Position numbers and translations under genes: made by a program. Below, in pieces: positions 1-12,860 of a stretch of DNA of 64,000 nt (position 1 is its first letter; each line of letters begins with the position of its first letter). Where the stretch lies: NCBI RefSeq assembly GCF_026151205.1, contig NC_087079.1, forward strand, positions 12,762,635 to 12,826,634, given 5' to 3'. The notes under the pieces are model-generated. The model ran no database searches. It was given only the letters and a program-made list of their open reading frames with translations, and was not told the origin of the DNA. The DNA comes from Bolinopsis microptera (Eukaryota; Ctenophora; Tentaculata; Lobata; Bolinopsidae).

Positions 1-28
1 CCTGTCTGTAGCCCCACTGCACTGTAGC

Positions 29-140
29 CCCCCCCCCCCCCCTACATTGTGTTATTTTTAAATACCATGCCAGTTACCACGAACGATGGATGAATTCCGT
101 CCAGGGGGTTGAAGAGAGAGGGAGGGAGGGAGGGAGAGTG
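29..140. repeat. Poly-C run and GGGA microsatellite
   Basis: A run of C lies at about 29-43. A short GGGA/GAGG tract lies at about 112-136. The same tetranucleotide occurs as a 350-bp array in the two large inverted units near 50.6 and 57.7 kb. No gene is visible here. Confidence 0.8.
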
Positions 141-259
141 GGAGCACAGCATGGTTGCGTGTTAAGTTGATCTCGCGCTGCCTATTTTACCGTTACACAA
201 ACAAAAGATTTTCAAGTACTGGAAAATGCGTCAAAATTGTCTAATTTCCTTAAAAATTT

Positions 260-432
260 TCCGGGGGGGCTTCGCCCCTCTATCCCCCCGACAAGGGGCT
301 CCGCCCCTTGACCCCACTGGGGGCTGCGCCCCCAGACCCCTGCTATTGGGGGGGCTTCGCCCCCCTACCCCCCCACCAGGGGCTCCGCCCCAGGACCCCG
401 CAGGGGGCTTCGCCCCCTTGCCCCCCCTGGGT
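260..432. repeat. Array of GC-rich triloop hairpins
   Basis: Six consecutive perfect palindromes of the form GGGGC-TTC-GCCCC, with loops TTC, TCC or TGC and 5-7 bp stems, are strung together with CCCC-rich linkers. The stretch is open in one frame and reads as a Pro/Gly/Ala-rich peptide, but that openness follows from the base composition and I do not call it a gene. Single-strand folding would give a series of tight hairpins. Confidence 0.85.
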
Positions 433-440
433 TGAAGACG

Positions 441-3400
441 TGATGTAGCCCCTGTTAACCATTAACTGCTAATTATCATCAAATTATTTACTAATTGAGG
501 GCCTGTTTAAATATTGACATAATTTCATACCGAGCCTAAAATAGCTACGTTTGTTCTAAAATGGCTGTATTTATTTTCCTGTAGTTTGCTTGCTATCTTT
601 ATTACGCATCTTATTGAAGCATCTTAAACACTAATGTTCCTTTGACATGTACTTGTCAGACAATTATTATCTTATTCATTCATAATGTTCTGAGAATTGA
701 GCTTATTTATAAAGCCCTACCAACGTGGACAAGCAATTCAAAATAGTACTAATTCTTATCCTACCACTTTGCTTGACAGCAACTTCGCATGGCTTCATTT
801 TTAACAGCATCAAGCAGAATATTAACTCTGTTTCCAATGCCGGCCTTTCATTTTTTAGATTAAATGGCTTGTAGTAAAAGTTACACTAGCACCGACTCAG
901 CAAGGCGTGCCATACTGTTGACACAATGGCATCAAAAAGTGTTCAACAGTTTCTTTAATACAGTACCAGCTTTACTTTACTATCACTTTTATTAACATTT
1001 TAAATCTCCTACTGCTTCACCTTATTGGATGTCTAGTCAATTTAAGGGAGTTATCTTTCTGGGTCTTCAAGATTTATGCACAAGAACCACCCATGAAACT
1101 TCACAAATAGTTGTTTCTTAACCAATCATTGTTAATGTTTTACCAAGCCTCAGTGACGTTAAACACGATATCCGCCACCGTATTTAGTCACTGAAATTGA
1201 AACGGAGGGGTATGAAGCATAAATTACTTGGATTACGCAATAATTTTAACATACTTGACGTTGGCAGAGGCGGATACAGTAACACCCACGAAACCATTAT
1301 TTAAGTCATCAGCTATTTTGAATATTTCAAATTGATTGATTTATTATTCATAGCTATCCAACGATGCTTCTGTCTTAGCTAGCAAATATCCAATTTATTC
1401 AGTTCAACATGAATTTTACAATCTATTGTCAGCATTATGACAATAGCATTTTTAACTATTAAATTATGATATTGATATTAAATAAAAGTTCTACAATAAA
1501 CAAGTGATAGTAAAATCGAAGCCGAGGTCTAATCTTTTCCCTGACGATAAAACATTAAATCATAACGTCTGCCATTATCTCTTGTCATATGCTAAATTAC
1601 AGATATAATTGAAATCCTGATTTCTGGATGGTCTGGCAATTTGACGGTCCAACAGCAGTGCCATGGCACAAAAAAACTTCAGTTTGTGATTGGTATACTA
1701 GCCGATTTTCTAATTAGGTTATTAGCTTCAGCGAATGTCTGGCCACACTTTGAGGAGTACAGCTGACGGCAGGCACTGCATATTGACAGTGTTTGGACGG
1801 CACGTTGAGATCTGGTCACGCTTTTAGTTCAACTTGTAATTTAGTCGAGCTGGTAATTCACTGTCATGTATTAATTAAAAGTGTTCCGTGATGTTGCTGT
1901 ATATCTATTGAAGCTAGCTGCAATTTTAATGAAAATAGTCGTCTAGCAGATTTTAGACGAAGTTTGTTTCTTCAGCATGACGTCATATTTAGGTTTCTAC
2001 GAGGTTCATTGATTTGGCGAGATAACCTACTATAGTTAACCAATTTGTTAACAAATTTCATTAGTCTTTTACATCGCTTAATTAGCAGTATGAGGTGAAA
2101 ATGTCAACAAAAAAACAAAGTTAATAATGTGCTATGCCGTAATGGTTAGCCTTACAAATGCAAACAGGAGCAACAGGCTCGAACGCTTGTGCTGGGCTGC
2201 AAATTTTGCCTGACTAAAATTCTCAAATTGACGAGAACTGAGTTTGCAAAACTTGCTAGTTACGCAATTTATATCTGACAAAACATTGTTATTACGTGTC
2301 TATTTTTAGAAAGTTCTAGTGAATAATTGATGCCACAACTCTATAACATACAATTACATGAAGTTGAACGAATTTCTATTTCGATAAAAGAGAGGGTCTA
2401 TAGAGATAACGATACATCGTACATTTGCAGTAACCATACATATTGTGTGGTGACTTGACACAACGAAATCAGAAATGCGAACGTGCGAAATGTAATGTAA
2501 AGGGATTTGAATTTGAAGCGTGCAGTGTGCGCGCGCAGCAGTAGTATGTCCACGGGAGTCCTTTGCCTTTCGTCACGAACGCATCTTAAGTTGCAGTGAA
2601 GTCACGCCCTGCCCTTGTCGAATATCAATACGAAGTCCAAGTTGCACTGAGTCGCTCAATTAATTGATTTCATTGGATCCAGGATCTATCGATTACTTTT
2701 AAGTTTTAGTATAGTTGCTGTAATTCGTTTTGTGTCCAGCGAGGATCCTTATCAATCACCTTGTCGTGAGTTCTACTTAAGACTAAGTCTCGATATTCTA
2801 ATTTGTTTCATGATTGCAGACAAGAACCTTTGTGGAAAATCACAGATACTGATTTTTTTATAACCGACATTTGTTTGTGCCGGGCTAGGAACAAAGCTCA
2901 CTCCACAATTCCGGGTAAAATGTGCTATTTCGCACCGAGTACGCTATGGTAGATAACTTATTTTGATATGGAAATTGCACATCATAATGAGCTCCTCTTA
3001 TGCTGTTCAAATTACTGATGGCACATCAAACAATGCTGTAGTCATAATGACGCCAAGAAGCACTGCACAGAAGCTCTAGTTCTTGTGAGTTTTGTGTAGT
3101 GCCGTCTGTCCGGCAATTTGTTAGTCTGTTGTTTGAGTATTGTCGTACTGCAATTCAACAGAATAGTCTGAAATAGTGTTAATTTACATAGCTCATTCAC
3201 CGTATTATGCGTTGCAGGGAATTAATATTCAATAATCAATGATTGCCTTTTCACAGCTAGTTACAGTCTTCACTGCTGTATATAATACAGTATACGAGTA
3301 GATTTCAACCCTTAAGTATTAAGGGTTATCTCTGTCTACGTGTGGCTTGATTCAGCATGAAAGCAACATATTTTGTTGATATCGCCCTGAAAAAAATTAT

Positions 3401-3755
3401 CTTGAACTGTTTTTTGTTCGAGGACTAAACGCAAAATTAAACCTATCGTATTTTTTATTATTTTATTGTTTTGTTTATTAATCCAATATAACTTTGGCAA
3501 TTTTATGTTTTTCACAAGTCTGAAAGACCTTGTGCGTCAATCGATAAACAGCATATTGATATATTATGTTTCCATTTGATTAAAATGCCCTGAATACACG
3601 ATATACTATGTTACAAGCTTGATCAGTTTTTAGATTGTTTATCAGAACTGATTACTTTTCATTAATAAATGCTAATGACCTTTCAATCAGTTTAGCTATC
3701 GCGGGATCCTAGTTAATGCTCCAAAATAGGATTTGAAGAAACCTCACAGCTCAAA
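441..3755. other. No gene recognised
   Basis: AT-rich sequence with no convincing exon, RNA gene or repeat array on either strand. It could include upstream regulatory sequence or 5' UTR of the kinase gene that follows. No specific element can be supported. Confidence 0.5.
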
Positions 3756-3804
3756 ATGATCCCCGAAGAAATCCTAGATGGCTTCTTTCCCAAAGATCTC
3801 TCAA
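3756..3804 (+). CDS. Possible alternative first exon of the PIM-like kinase
   Basis: A short frame, [16 protein letters not shown], starts at an ATG in context AAAATG and ends at a GTAAAT donor in phase 1. The acceptor at 4651-4652 (TTCGTCAG) opens an exon in the matching phase that runs into the kinase Gly-loop. The competing start is the ATG at 4616 in the same downstream frame. Choice between them is inference from splice phase only. Confidence 0.4.
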
Positions 3805-6800
3805 GTAAATGAAACTCCGCTTATACTCCTTGTCTAAACAATTATTTATTTTCATAATTTATATAAAAGATTTTTCAATGACAATGTTGTGCCGTGTAGA
3901 TGCAATTAATAATTAATCTAAGACCCACCCCTCTTTTTTCGATGCTTCATTTCTATGTGACCAACAAATTATGTAGTCATTCATATAATTTCATGACAAT
4001 TAAATGTACTCAGTGGTCTCATAAAGCGCTCGTTAACTCATTATAAATCACATGGTCTTCACTCTATGCTGGTCACGTGTTGCTCGTTACCTTGCCGCCA
4101 AGATGTTGAATCTTAAAGCAATTAGCTTTCCTAGAGCTAATTGTTGGTAGATTTCATTGATTGCGTCATTTATAATTATGAGCATACATGGTTTGTACAA
4201 ACAACTGTGAGATTTTCCTGTGGACAGTGCATAAACAATATCACCGTATCGATGGGGGGCTCATCCAACAGTTTTTAAGTATGATGAGTAATGCAGGCAG
4301 CCATACCCGGATGCAGCAATTCAGGAGGACCAATTACCGCACCGCATTGCTCCACGTGATTCAGCTCGGCCAACAACATCACACCGTCACGTCACGAGTA
4401 CTTCACGTGGATATAACGCCTCGGCCTCCTATTGGTTGCCGTAGCATTGTTTTATTCACACACGCAAACTCTAGGCTCAGTGCTCTCTACGACAGCTGAC
4501 CTCACGCTTAATATATCTCCATTAGGATTGTTAAGATCACACGGCACACAGTTTAAATTTGTTTCGTTTGTTTGTTACACTTGGATACACTTCCTGGTCC
4601 TTCATAAAAACAATCATGTTGACAACTCCTGAATTACACGTGTATTCGTCAGTCTGTCGGAAGCGTCGCTTGGTCGAAAGCTATCAGCTTGGTCGACAAA
4701 TCGGGAGCGGTGGATTTGGAGCTGTGTTAAATGCCGTTTGTAAGACGACCGGTAACAAGTTGCCATCAAGAAAGTTCACAAGAATAATGTCCCCAAAAGC
4801 TACACGGTTAGTTCATTTTCTTGTATCGATGTGTAAAGTTTTATTTGATTTATACTATTTGTTCGCATCAGTATATCGTATAACGAGTTTAGAAAAGTTA
4901 CTGTTGTTGGAAACTTGCAAAGATTTCGCGATTGTTTCAATTTAGACTGACCCATTCTCGTCCTTCAGATCCACGGCAAAAGCATCCCCGCAGAGATAGC
5001 TTTACTCCAACACCTCAAGAAACACAACAACATAATCAAACTTGTGGACTGGTTTGAGGATAACAACGAGTTCATCATCGTGACAGATTGGTCCCCTGAA
5101 TATGTCGACCTGTTTGATTACCTCACCTCTAGAAATCCTCTTGATGAGTGCTGTGCTCGCAGGATCTTCAAACAGGTGAGATAAGACTCAAGATAAGGAG
5201 CACATTAGAAGGATTGAATGGGATATTTTGTTTGAAATGGGACTTAGTTAATCCCTTGGATTGGAGATTTGAATTTGTTTTATTTCAGATCGTAGAAGCG
5301 ATTGCGTACTGCCATGGCCGAGGAATATTCCACCGGGACATCAAAGACGAGAATGTCCTGATAAATGTAAAAACCGGTCACATCAAACTCATCGACTTTG
5401 GTTCGGGTGCGTTTGTTGAGGACGAGTATACAGATTACCAAGGAACGAAGGTTTATTCTCCTCCGGAGTGGGTCCGGTACCAGCGGTACAGCGGCTGGAG
5501 TCTGGAGAGCTGGTGTCTGGGAGTCCTACTCTTCATCATCATTAGCGGGGAGATTCCTTTCGAAACGGGAGGAGGATATCTTAAGGTGTACTCCTACCCT
5601 CAAGAGAAGAAGAATTTCTCTAGGTAAGATCTTGTTTTCTTTACTTCCTAATCTTCCTCTCGACTGGTGTTTTTACAGCTTGTTTTTGAGTTTAACAGAT
5701 AATTTTAATTGATATTTTCCTATTCATAGTATCTCATAAAACATCGTCCCCTGTTACTACTATCGCACATACACTGACTCGCGAAGTGCTGCTATAAATA
5801 GAACAAATCACAACCAGCTAGGAAGCTCAGAGCTGTTATGTCACGTGACCTACTATTAACTAGGGTGTGGCTGCTACACCCGCCCTGGTTCAAATCTAGT
5901 ATCTAGCTACAGTATCCTACTCCTAGGTAGATTTACCCGAACAATAGCAAATTGGGTGATTTCCCTTTGAAAGAGAATGCACATTATAATAGTTCTACCC
6001 TAAGATAGGAGTGTACCCCAAGATTGGCTTATTCGAATGTAGAATTGCGGTTCTGGCGGTACAGGAAAATGCGTGTCACCTAGCAATACCCATATATGGA
6101 ATAATTGGTCTAAATATAGAGCCGGGTTCTTTGTATACTTAGAGTGGTTCCTGGTTGCTTGTATAAGCCCTTCATGGTGAGCTCGTGAGATAATTCTAGA
6201 ACTTCCCCCTCAGGGAGCCCTGTCAGTGAGGTATAAAGTGGCCTGTGTGGGGGTACACGCTTCAGTTTTTGGTAATCACTATTCCGATTTCCGATCATTA
6301 TGGCTTAACTATCGGCGTGAAATTCAGTTAAACTGCAGTGGTGAATTTGCTGTATCCCTTTAACAATCATTAATTATGTCCTCTTATAATCACATGGTGT
6401 CCTCATGATTACGACAGTGGAGCACATGTCCCAGCAAAAACAACGGCAACTTTCCCATGAATAAGATATGGGTAACGTCATCTCCTATATTAGATTGTAG
6501 TATGCTGTTATATGGCCGTGTCCTGGTTGGTGGGACCAAGTGGAACATCCGGGTCGTATGATTGCTGAGAGAGAGTGGTAGCAGTATGACGTAGTATCGT
6601 GTCCCAGTAGCCCATATGCAGCTGTGTTCCGCCGGATATGAACGGTTATTATCAGCTGCTTGTGTGAATGGTTGGAGTCGTGTAGTTCTGTGGTTATGTC
6701 ATGGTTATGTCATGATGTAGGAAATTTGGGAGTTCTGAGTTCTATTTACAGAACAAATAGATTTAAAACCCTAGAAATTTACTAAGTTTTAGCTAATGAA

Positions 6801-7725
6801 GTTCCAATAAACACATACATATCACTTCAACAGTTCAAAAAGCGACTGAATTATCCATGTTCTTGATAACTGTAAACTTTCTGGGAAATAATGAAAGATT
6901 TTGGTTAGATTTCTTGTGGGCTTGATTATCAACAATTCAGCGGTAACATTATTGTTGGTTGTCTACGAAACAAGTATTTTCACTTTGTTGTCTTATAAAA
7001 ATAATCACAATTTTTCAATTTAGTTTCTTTAATAGTACCGTTAAAAGAAACTTTAGACATTTAAAATGGGGCATTGTTAGTCAAGACATTCATGAATGGT
7101 TTGCTCACCACTGCTCAAAAGACATTACAGCATTTCAGCGTATAAACATCGGGCTTTTTTTGGAGAATGTTAAATTTAGAATTTTAATGAGTCGTCCGAA
7201 CTTAGCGCTGTGATTATATGCGAGGTAATGATAACCGGATGTCGGATTCAAATTTAGCCTTTTCGTGCGTGGTGTGCAAGAATCGACTGCGACAACTTTA
7301 TGTAGGCAGGTCTATTCTCCGGATAATTTAAAGGAAACATGAGTTATCTAAGTTATGCTTTATAGTGATTACAACCCAATATCTATCATCAAGTTAATCA
7401 ATTTAATAACGACATAAAATTCACACACGCACAAAGCTATAAATTTGCAAAATACCAAATACATTCTCATTCACAGAATTCTCTGTAAGATAACCCACTC
7501 ATAAAAACTAACCCACCTTTTATTTCAGAATTAACAGATTTGATGGCCCGCTGTATGAACATCGACCCCAACAAGAGGCCCACAACCAAGGACATCCTCG
7601 AGCACCCTGGACCAAGGGATCCCCAAAAATACCCTCAAGCCCACAAGACTGCACCCTGCAAGGAGATCAACCTGGCTCAGTACATCATCCCTAATCCCAA
7701 CGAGAAAGTAGAGGTAGTCCAGTGA
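3756..7725 (+). CDS. PIM-like serine/threonine kinase (frameshifted model)
   Basis: Cytoplasmic Ser/Thr kinase of the PIM type. Exons seen: 4616-4806 (or 3756-3804 joined to 4653-4806), 4969-5175, 5289-5623 and 7529-7725. Motifs in order: Gly-loop GSGGFG, catalytic Lys in [15 protein letters not shown] in LIDFGSGA, and YSPPEW. The SWCLGVLLF helix lacks the usual Asp, as PIM kinases do; LMARC...[11 protein letters not shown] ends the C-lobe. Full length would be about 310 residues, the usual PIM size. Two problems are visible. The Gly-loop and AIKK lie in different frames, with one base missing near 4758. Exon 5289-5623 ends in phase 2, whereas the last exon needs phase 1. Either the assembly has small errors, an exon is unseen, or the gene is decaying. 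Family assignment is firm; activity is not. Confidence 0.85.
5624..7528 (+). other. Last intron of the kinase gene
   Basis: A 1.9-kb intron with donor GTAAGA and acceptor TATTTCAG. The splice-phase conflict across it leaves room for an unrecognised small exon. I saw no convincing candidate. Confidence 0.5.
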
Positions 7726-10140
7726 AGATATCTCACGCGTCACGGGTAACGCGGTACTTGTCACGATCTGGTCACGTGACATGATAAATGTACAAATGTC
7801 ACTGTGGCCAGGTGATGATGTAGACTTTTACCGGTTTCCCGCGTCAAAGTTTAGCTTTTAATTCACATGCAATTTGTTGAACTCAATGGCCAATGATGAG
7901 GGCTAGTCTCTGAAGCTCGAATAAGTCTGTTAAGTTGAGCAGTCCGATGTTCGTTGAAGGAGTACAATGATGTAATTGAAGCAATGAGCATAATTATGTA
8001 ATTTGTAATTGAATCGTCGATTGATGCCTGGTGGAGAGTATATATGATATATTTTCGTTACGTTTCGAGAAGTTTTAACGCGCAAGCTACATTTATAGAA
8101 CGCCAGGTTCAAGATATAGTATTTTGAAGGGGCCAAGGTTGAATGGTATGAATTATGAATTATGACGTCCTTGCAGTCAAAGTGACGTCACAAATTTGTG
8201 ACGTCATCATAGCTGACAGCAAGGCGTCTCATACAGTCCGACCTCTCGGCACAGGACGGTTCGAATGTATTGTCAGTTCGAAATGTGTCGATTTACCACT
8301 AACTCGGTTTGGCTGTATAACAAACCTATTACTTTACCGTCCAAGATATCATATATGATAATAATATGTATATATTATATATTTTGTTGTGAAATTCGTC
8401 GGTTTCCACTGCTGGGTTTTTAACCTATCATCGCTATTATTCCCACCATTTTCAGAGCACTGCTGCTGAAAGGACGGGCTCCCACAAATTTAGAACAAAT
8501 TTACCACAAAACGAAGAAGTACTATCAAAATTTTACCACCATTTTGGATGAACCTGGAAGATCAATTTCGTTGGAAAGTCGGGTCCCATGGCCCAGGTAA
8601 ATTACAGCCCCTTTCAGCACCCGCTTAAAAATGGACCATATCCAGCAAAATCTACCATACTGCATAAATAATGGATCAACGTTGGATCGGTTCATTTCCC
8701 CAAAATTTCTGCATATACTTAATATAGTTATAGCTTTTTATCAACGTTACCGCTTTGAGTTCCCATACCAAAAGTTTTAGTTTAAATTATTCGGCGTAGG
8801 TTTTAATTAGATATTGGTACTTAATTACCATTTTGTGGAAAATTTTGAGCAATTATACTGCATTTTTAACGCTTATATTATACGATGTTTTTATCTGTTT
8901 TCCAGATAAATGCGGTATAATTTCCCAATTCATTATTTTCCGACTGAAAATTTAGTTATACTTCTAGTTCAGCAACAAGGGTTTTCATGTGTGTCACTAA
9001 GGGTTTTCACAGCTTCATTCAATTTAACGTATCATTATTTTCGGCAGTGCTTATTTTCATGTTACGTTCTACGGAGTTTCAGATGTTCATTACCATTCAA
9101 TGTTAAATGAGATTTTACTTTACATTCACAACTATATATAATGAGTGTCGAAATTCAGAATTTCCTCAATTTCGACGGATTTTTTGTTCGGATACAACTG
9201 TTTAATATTTATCCTACTTGATGAGGAACATGATCATAATATTTCAATTTAATGACGATTTAAACGCTTTTTGGGTGATGTATAAATATAATATGTTGAT
9301 TCGGGTACTATTATATGTTTCTACGTTATTTTGAGTATTGATATAGGTATATTGTATGATGTTGTATGCGTTCAGTTCTGTATTTGTATTAATGAGATGC
9401 ATTTTTTCCAATTTATAGCTTATGTCTAGATATTTCTCGTAATAGTTCGAAATATTCTTGCCATGATCTAGCATCGATTTCATGATACCACGTGGTATCA
9501 GCTTTACTTATAGTTTTGCCTGAGCATAATGTATCAAATGTAAACTAAAGATAGTTAATAAGGTTTGGTAGATATTGGTGTATAGAATGGGGGCGAATTT
9601 CGTGTTGTTAATTTTGAATTTTCTTGTAATATTCGGGTTGATATGACCAAACAATATAAGTAGGTCACTAAAATAGATTAAATCAAAATAGTCTGGCAGA
9701 TCATCGAATACTTGATTGATATATACTAACGCATGATACTATTTTCAGTTTTCAAATTTCTACAATATGTTGGTGTTCGAATTTCTTTGCTTTTGGTCGT
9801 ATTTTTTGTAAATATCTTGAACTTCATGTTCTTTGGAATGTTTGACTTGTAAGTTCAGTGTGTAAATTGAGACTGGCTAATTGTTGGGAATTTTCACTGT
9901 GCTTTAGCCGTTATATCAAGTCAACCTGTTATGCGTATTTGTGATCGATTTTCAGTGTAATATATGATATATTTGATAGAAAATTGAAAAGAAAATGGTG
10001 CGTTTTCCTTGTTTGTATTTAAGTAAAATTCACAAATGGTATCCAAATTCAAAAGAGAATTCAAACTCGAACTTAAAATCATTTTGAAGTATAACTGATA
10101 ACGCGGGATGAAAGATTTTACGTAACATAACTGCGTTGTA
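7726..10140. other. Kinase 3' flank and intergenic DNA
   Basis: No gene recognised. At 8182-8206 two TGACGTCA sites (CRE-like, the ATF/CREB consensus) sit about 20 bases apart in a near-palindromic arrangement. Whether they are functional cannot be told. Confidence 0.4.
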
Positions 10141-10189
10141 GTTGTACAGCCACAGGGGACCAAGTTATAGTAATAGAGGGGTTGATTAT

Positions 10190-10350
10190 TTTTATTTGTG
10201 CAAAGTAATCTCTGACGTGCACCAAACATTTCACCTAGCCATGAGTCTACGCGTACTGCGTGACGCGCTTGTTTCACGGACGCGCTTGTTTCAGTTTCAC
10301 GGTCGAACGCTATTGCAAGTGCAAGCGAAATGGCTCTGGATAGAGCAAAA
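10190..10350. repeat. Dispersed CG-rich repeat module
   Basis: Contains CATGAGTCTACGCGTACTG followed by TGCGTGACGCGCTTGTTTCA. A close copy lies at 63660-63705 in the same orientation. It ends near a Box-like GGCTCTGGATAGAGCAA piece related to the modules at 10826 and 36250. Probably non-autonomous mobile sequence; the family is not identified. Confidence 0.6.
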
Positions 10351-10825
10351 CCAAACATGCACGTGGGGGCTATTCTGCATTTTCAATTTTAGAGATAATA
10401 GAGACAATTTTAACAACTGCGTTGTACAGATGACAAGGGTACCTCGATGTCAGCAGTCATATAATATGTCAGATGTACAACTTGAACTACAACTACTTTA
10501 ACGGGTGATACTCGTAAATAAATATCTGTTCCAACTCGGCGCGCGTCCTGGTAGGTTGTAAACCTACAACAAACTACTGTACTACAACTATAACAAGGGC
10601 GCGTTATATAATATTACTAGTATAATATTTGTAGCGCAATGCGTTACTGTGCCGCGCCCGCGCGCACTCAATGAGGCTTAACTCGCAGCGAGATCGCTAG
10701 ATCGGCAAAATGCGCGCTACTGTGCCTCACCGAGCTGCGATGAATTGACATCTACATTGTCAATTAAGTAATAAGTATAATATATGTATATTTTATTTTA
10801 TTTGAGTCAATAATGATGTGTTGCT

Positions 10826-10930
10826 CTATCCAGAGCCCTTGCGCTTGCGGTAGCGCGCCCCCGCCTATATTTTGACTTGTGAAACAAGCGCGCCCGCAGT
10901 GGCGCGAAATTAAAGCACATGGTTAGGTGA
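10826..10930. repeat. Dispersed repeat, copy 1
   Basis: About 105 bp beginning GCTCTATCCAGAGCCCTTG and including GTGAAACAAGCGCGCCCG and AAGCACATGGTTAGGT. A strongly similar copy is at 36250-36365 (same strand), and its first part recurs inverted near 63520-63560. Confidence 0.75.
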
Positions 10931-11204
10931 AATGATGTGTATGGTGCAGGCAAAACGTTTGACGTTGCCATTTTGGATTTGCCAATGTAATATACAGCAT
11001 GCAATATGTTTGTAGCGCGATGCACTACTGGGCCTGGGTCGCGCGCGCATCAAATAATGCTTCTCGCAAGAGATCGGCGAGATGCACCACTGTGCCTCAC
11101 CGAGCTGCGAAGGATTGACATCGTGAATCAAGCAATATGTTCAAACTTTTAAAGATATTGCACTAGTGACGGTATAAATACAAGTATGACGATCATTTAT
11201 CAAT

Positions 11205-11535
11205 TACGGTTGCTGATCCGCACGATTCCACAATTTCCGCTTGCAATATTTAATGTATAATTGAGAAATTGTTAGTAAATCGTTGACCATCGTTAATGAT
11301 TTAGCCCGGCGCGCGCTACTTCGTAGCACTTGCCATCGGGCCAACATATAACATTTCGAAAAGAAAGCGACGCGCGCTACTTCGAAGTTGACGGATGTTA
11401 CTCGTCTAAATTTCTTCGAAGTAGCGCGCGCCGCTTTCTTCTCGATGGCAAGTGCTACGAAGTAGCGCGCGCCGGGCCAAATCATTAGCAATGGTCAACT
11501 TCGAAGAAATTTAGACGAGTAACATCCGTCAAGTA
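11205..11535. repeat. Inverted-repeat cluster rich in GCGCGCTACTTCG
   Basis: GCGCGCTACTTCGTAGCACT and related blocks occur in both orientations, so the region can fold on itself. The right end (GAAATTTAGACGAGTAACAT then CCGTCAAG) recurs at 62398-62425 next to the same GACCAT..TTAATGAT and GCGCGCTACTTCG blocks. This marks a dispersed element family, and no coding potential is seen. Confidence 0.65.
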
Positions 11536-11756
11536 AATTGTTCCTCTGCTTTAAGTATTTACTTTTTAGTCGAATTTCGCCCTATTTGCACATTAATAAT
11601 ATTGTTTTTATTATTATTGTTATCCTTTTTCGTCAATTAATTATAATTGAATCATAAGTTAATTAGTAATAGTATAGGTATCAGAGACTCCAGTTTTTGA
11701 AATGAAGAGCAGTTCGCGGTTTTGTGGATCAATTCTATCTCCCTTCAGACAAGTAA

Positions 11757-12475
11757 GTGAGGTTTAAATGTGGTGTAAGTAAGGTTTAAGTGCGTTGTAA
11801 GTGTGGTATAACTATAAGTGAGGTTAAGTGTGTTGTAAGTGTGGTGTAAGTGTGGTGTAAGTGAGGTTTAAGTGTGGTGTAAGTGTGGTGTAAGTGTGGT
11901 TTAAGTGAGGTTTAAGTGTGGTGTAAGTGTGGTGTAAGTGAGGTTTAAGTGTGGTGTAAGTGTGGTGTAAGTGTGGTGTAAGTGTGGTGTAAGTGTGGTG
12001 TAAGTGAGGTTTAAAGTGTGGTGTAAGTGTGGTGTAAGTGTGGTGTAAGTGTGGTGGAAGTGTGGTGAAGTGTGGTGGAAGTGTGGTGTAAGTGTGGTGT
12101 AAGTGTGGTGTAAGTGTGGTGTAAGTGTGGTGTAAGTGTGGTGTAAGTGTGGTGTAAGTGTGGTGTAAGTGTGGTGTAAGTGTGGTGTAAGTGTGGTGTA
12201 AGTGTGGTGTAAGTGTGGTGTAAGTGTGGTGTAAGTGTGGTGAAGTGTGGTGTAAGTGTGATGTAAGTGTGGTGGAAGTGTGGTGGAAGTGTGGTGTAAG
12301 TGTGGTGTAAGTGTGGTGTAAGTTTGGTGGAAGTGTGGTGGAAGTGTGGTGTAAGTGTGGTGTAAGTGTGTGTAAGTGTGGTGTAAGTGTGGTGTAAGTG
12401 TGGTGTAAGTGTGGTGTAAGTGTGGTGTAAGTGTGGTGTAAGTGTGGTGTAAGTGTGGTGTAAGTGTGTTGTAAG
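11757..12475. repeat. 11-bp minisatellite (GTGTGGTGTAA)n
   Basis: About 65 copies of an 11-bp unit with GAGGTTTAA and GTGGTGGAA variants. The minus strand is open for 259 codons reading a His/Thr-rich repeat, because 11 bp cycles through all frames without a stop. That is a composition effect, not a gene. Confidence 0.95.
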
Positions 12476-12860
12476 TAATAGTTGTATAACATGTATCTCT
12501 CTATCTTATAATATATAGTACATGTATATCTTCTATTTATTGGATTCGGACAATTTCTCTTTACTTTATATGCCGAAATGTCTATAAAAGTATAAACGGT
12601 CACTTGTCTGTGCGTATTCCTACATTATCCCACTATACTGCTATACAAGAACCTCTTACTCAATTTAAGATTTCTTATTTGAATACATGGTTTGTCGCAC
12701 ATGGTTGCACAATTTTCTGCTACAATTTCTGCTACAATTTTATCAGACGCTTGAATGAAACATGTACATGAGTCATGGCGCCAAATCGTTAGATTAAGCT
12801 CTGATTGTTCTTAAAAAGCCGTTAATTAATTGACCGTTTATAATTACAGAAGGACACGTC

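Noticed and set aside
226-435. 69-codon Pro/Gly/Ala-rich frame
   Set aside because: Explained by the GC-rich hairpin array; no gene context.
11824-12603. 259-codon minus-strand frame rich in His, Thr and Leu
   Set aside because: It is the translation of the 11-bp minisatellite; the frame stays open because the unit has no stop in any phase.
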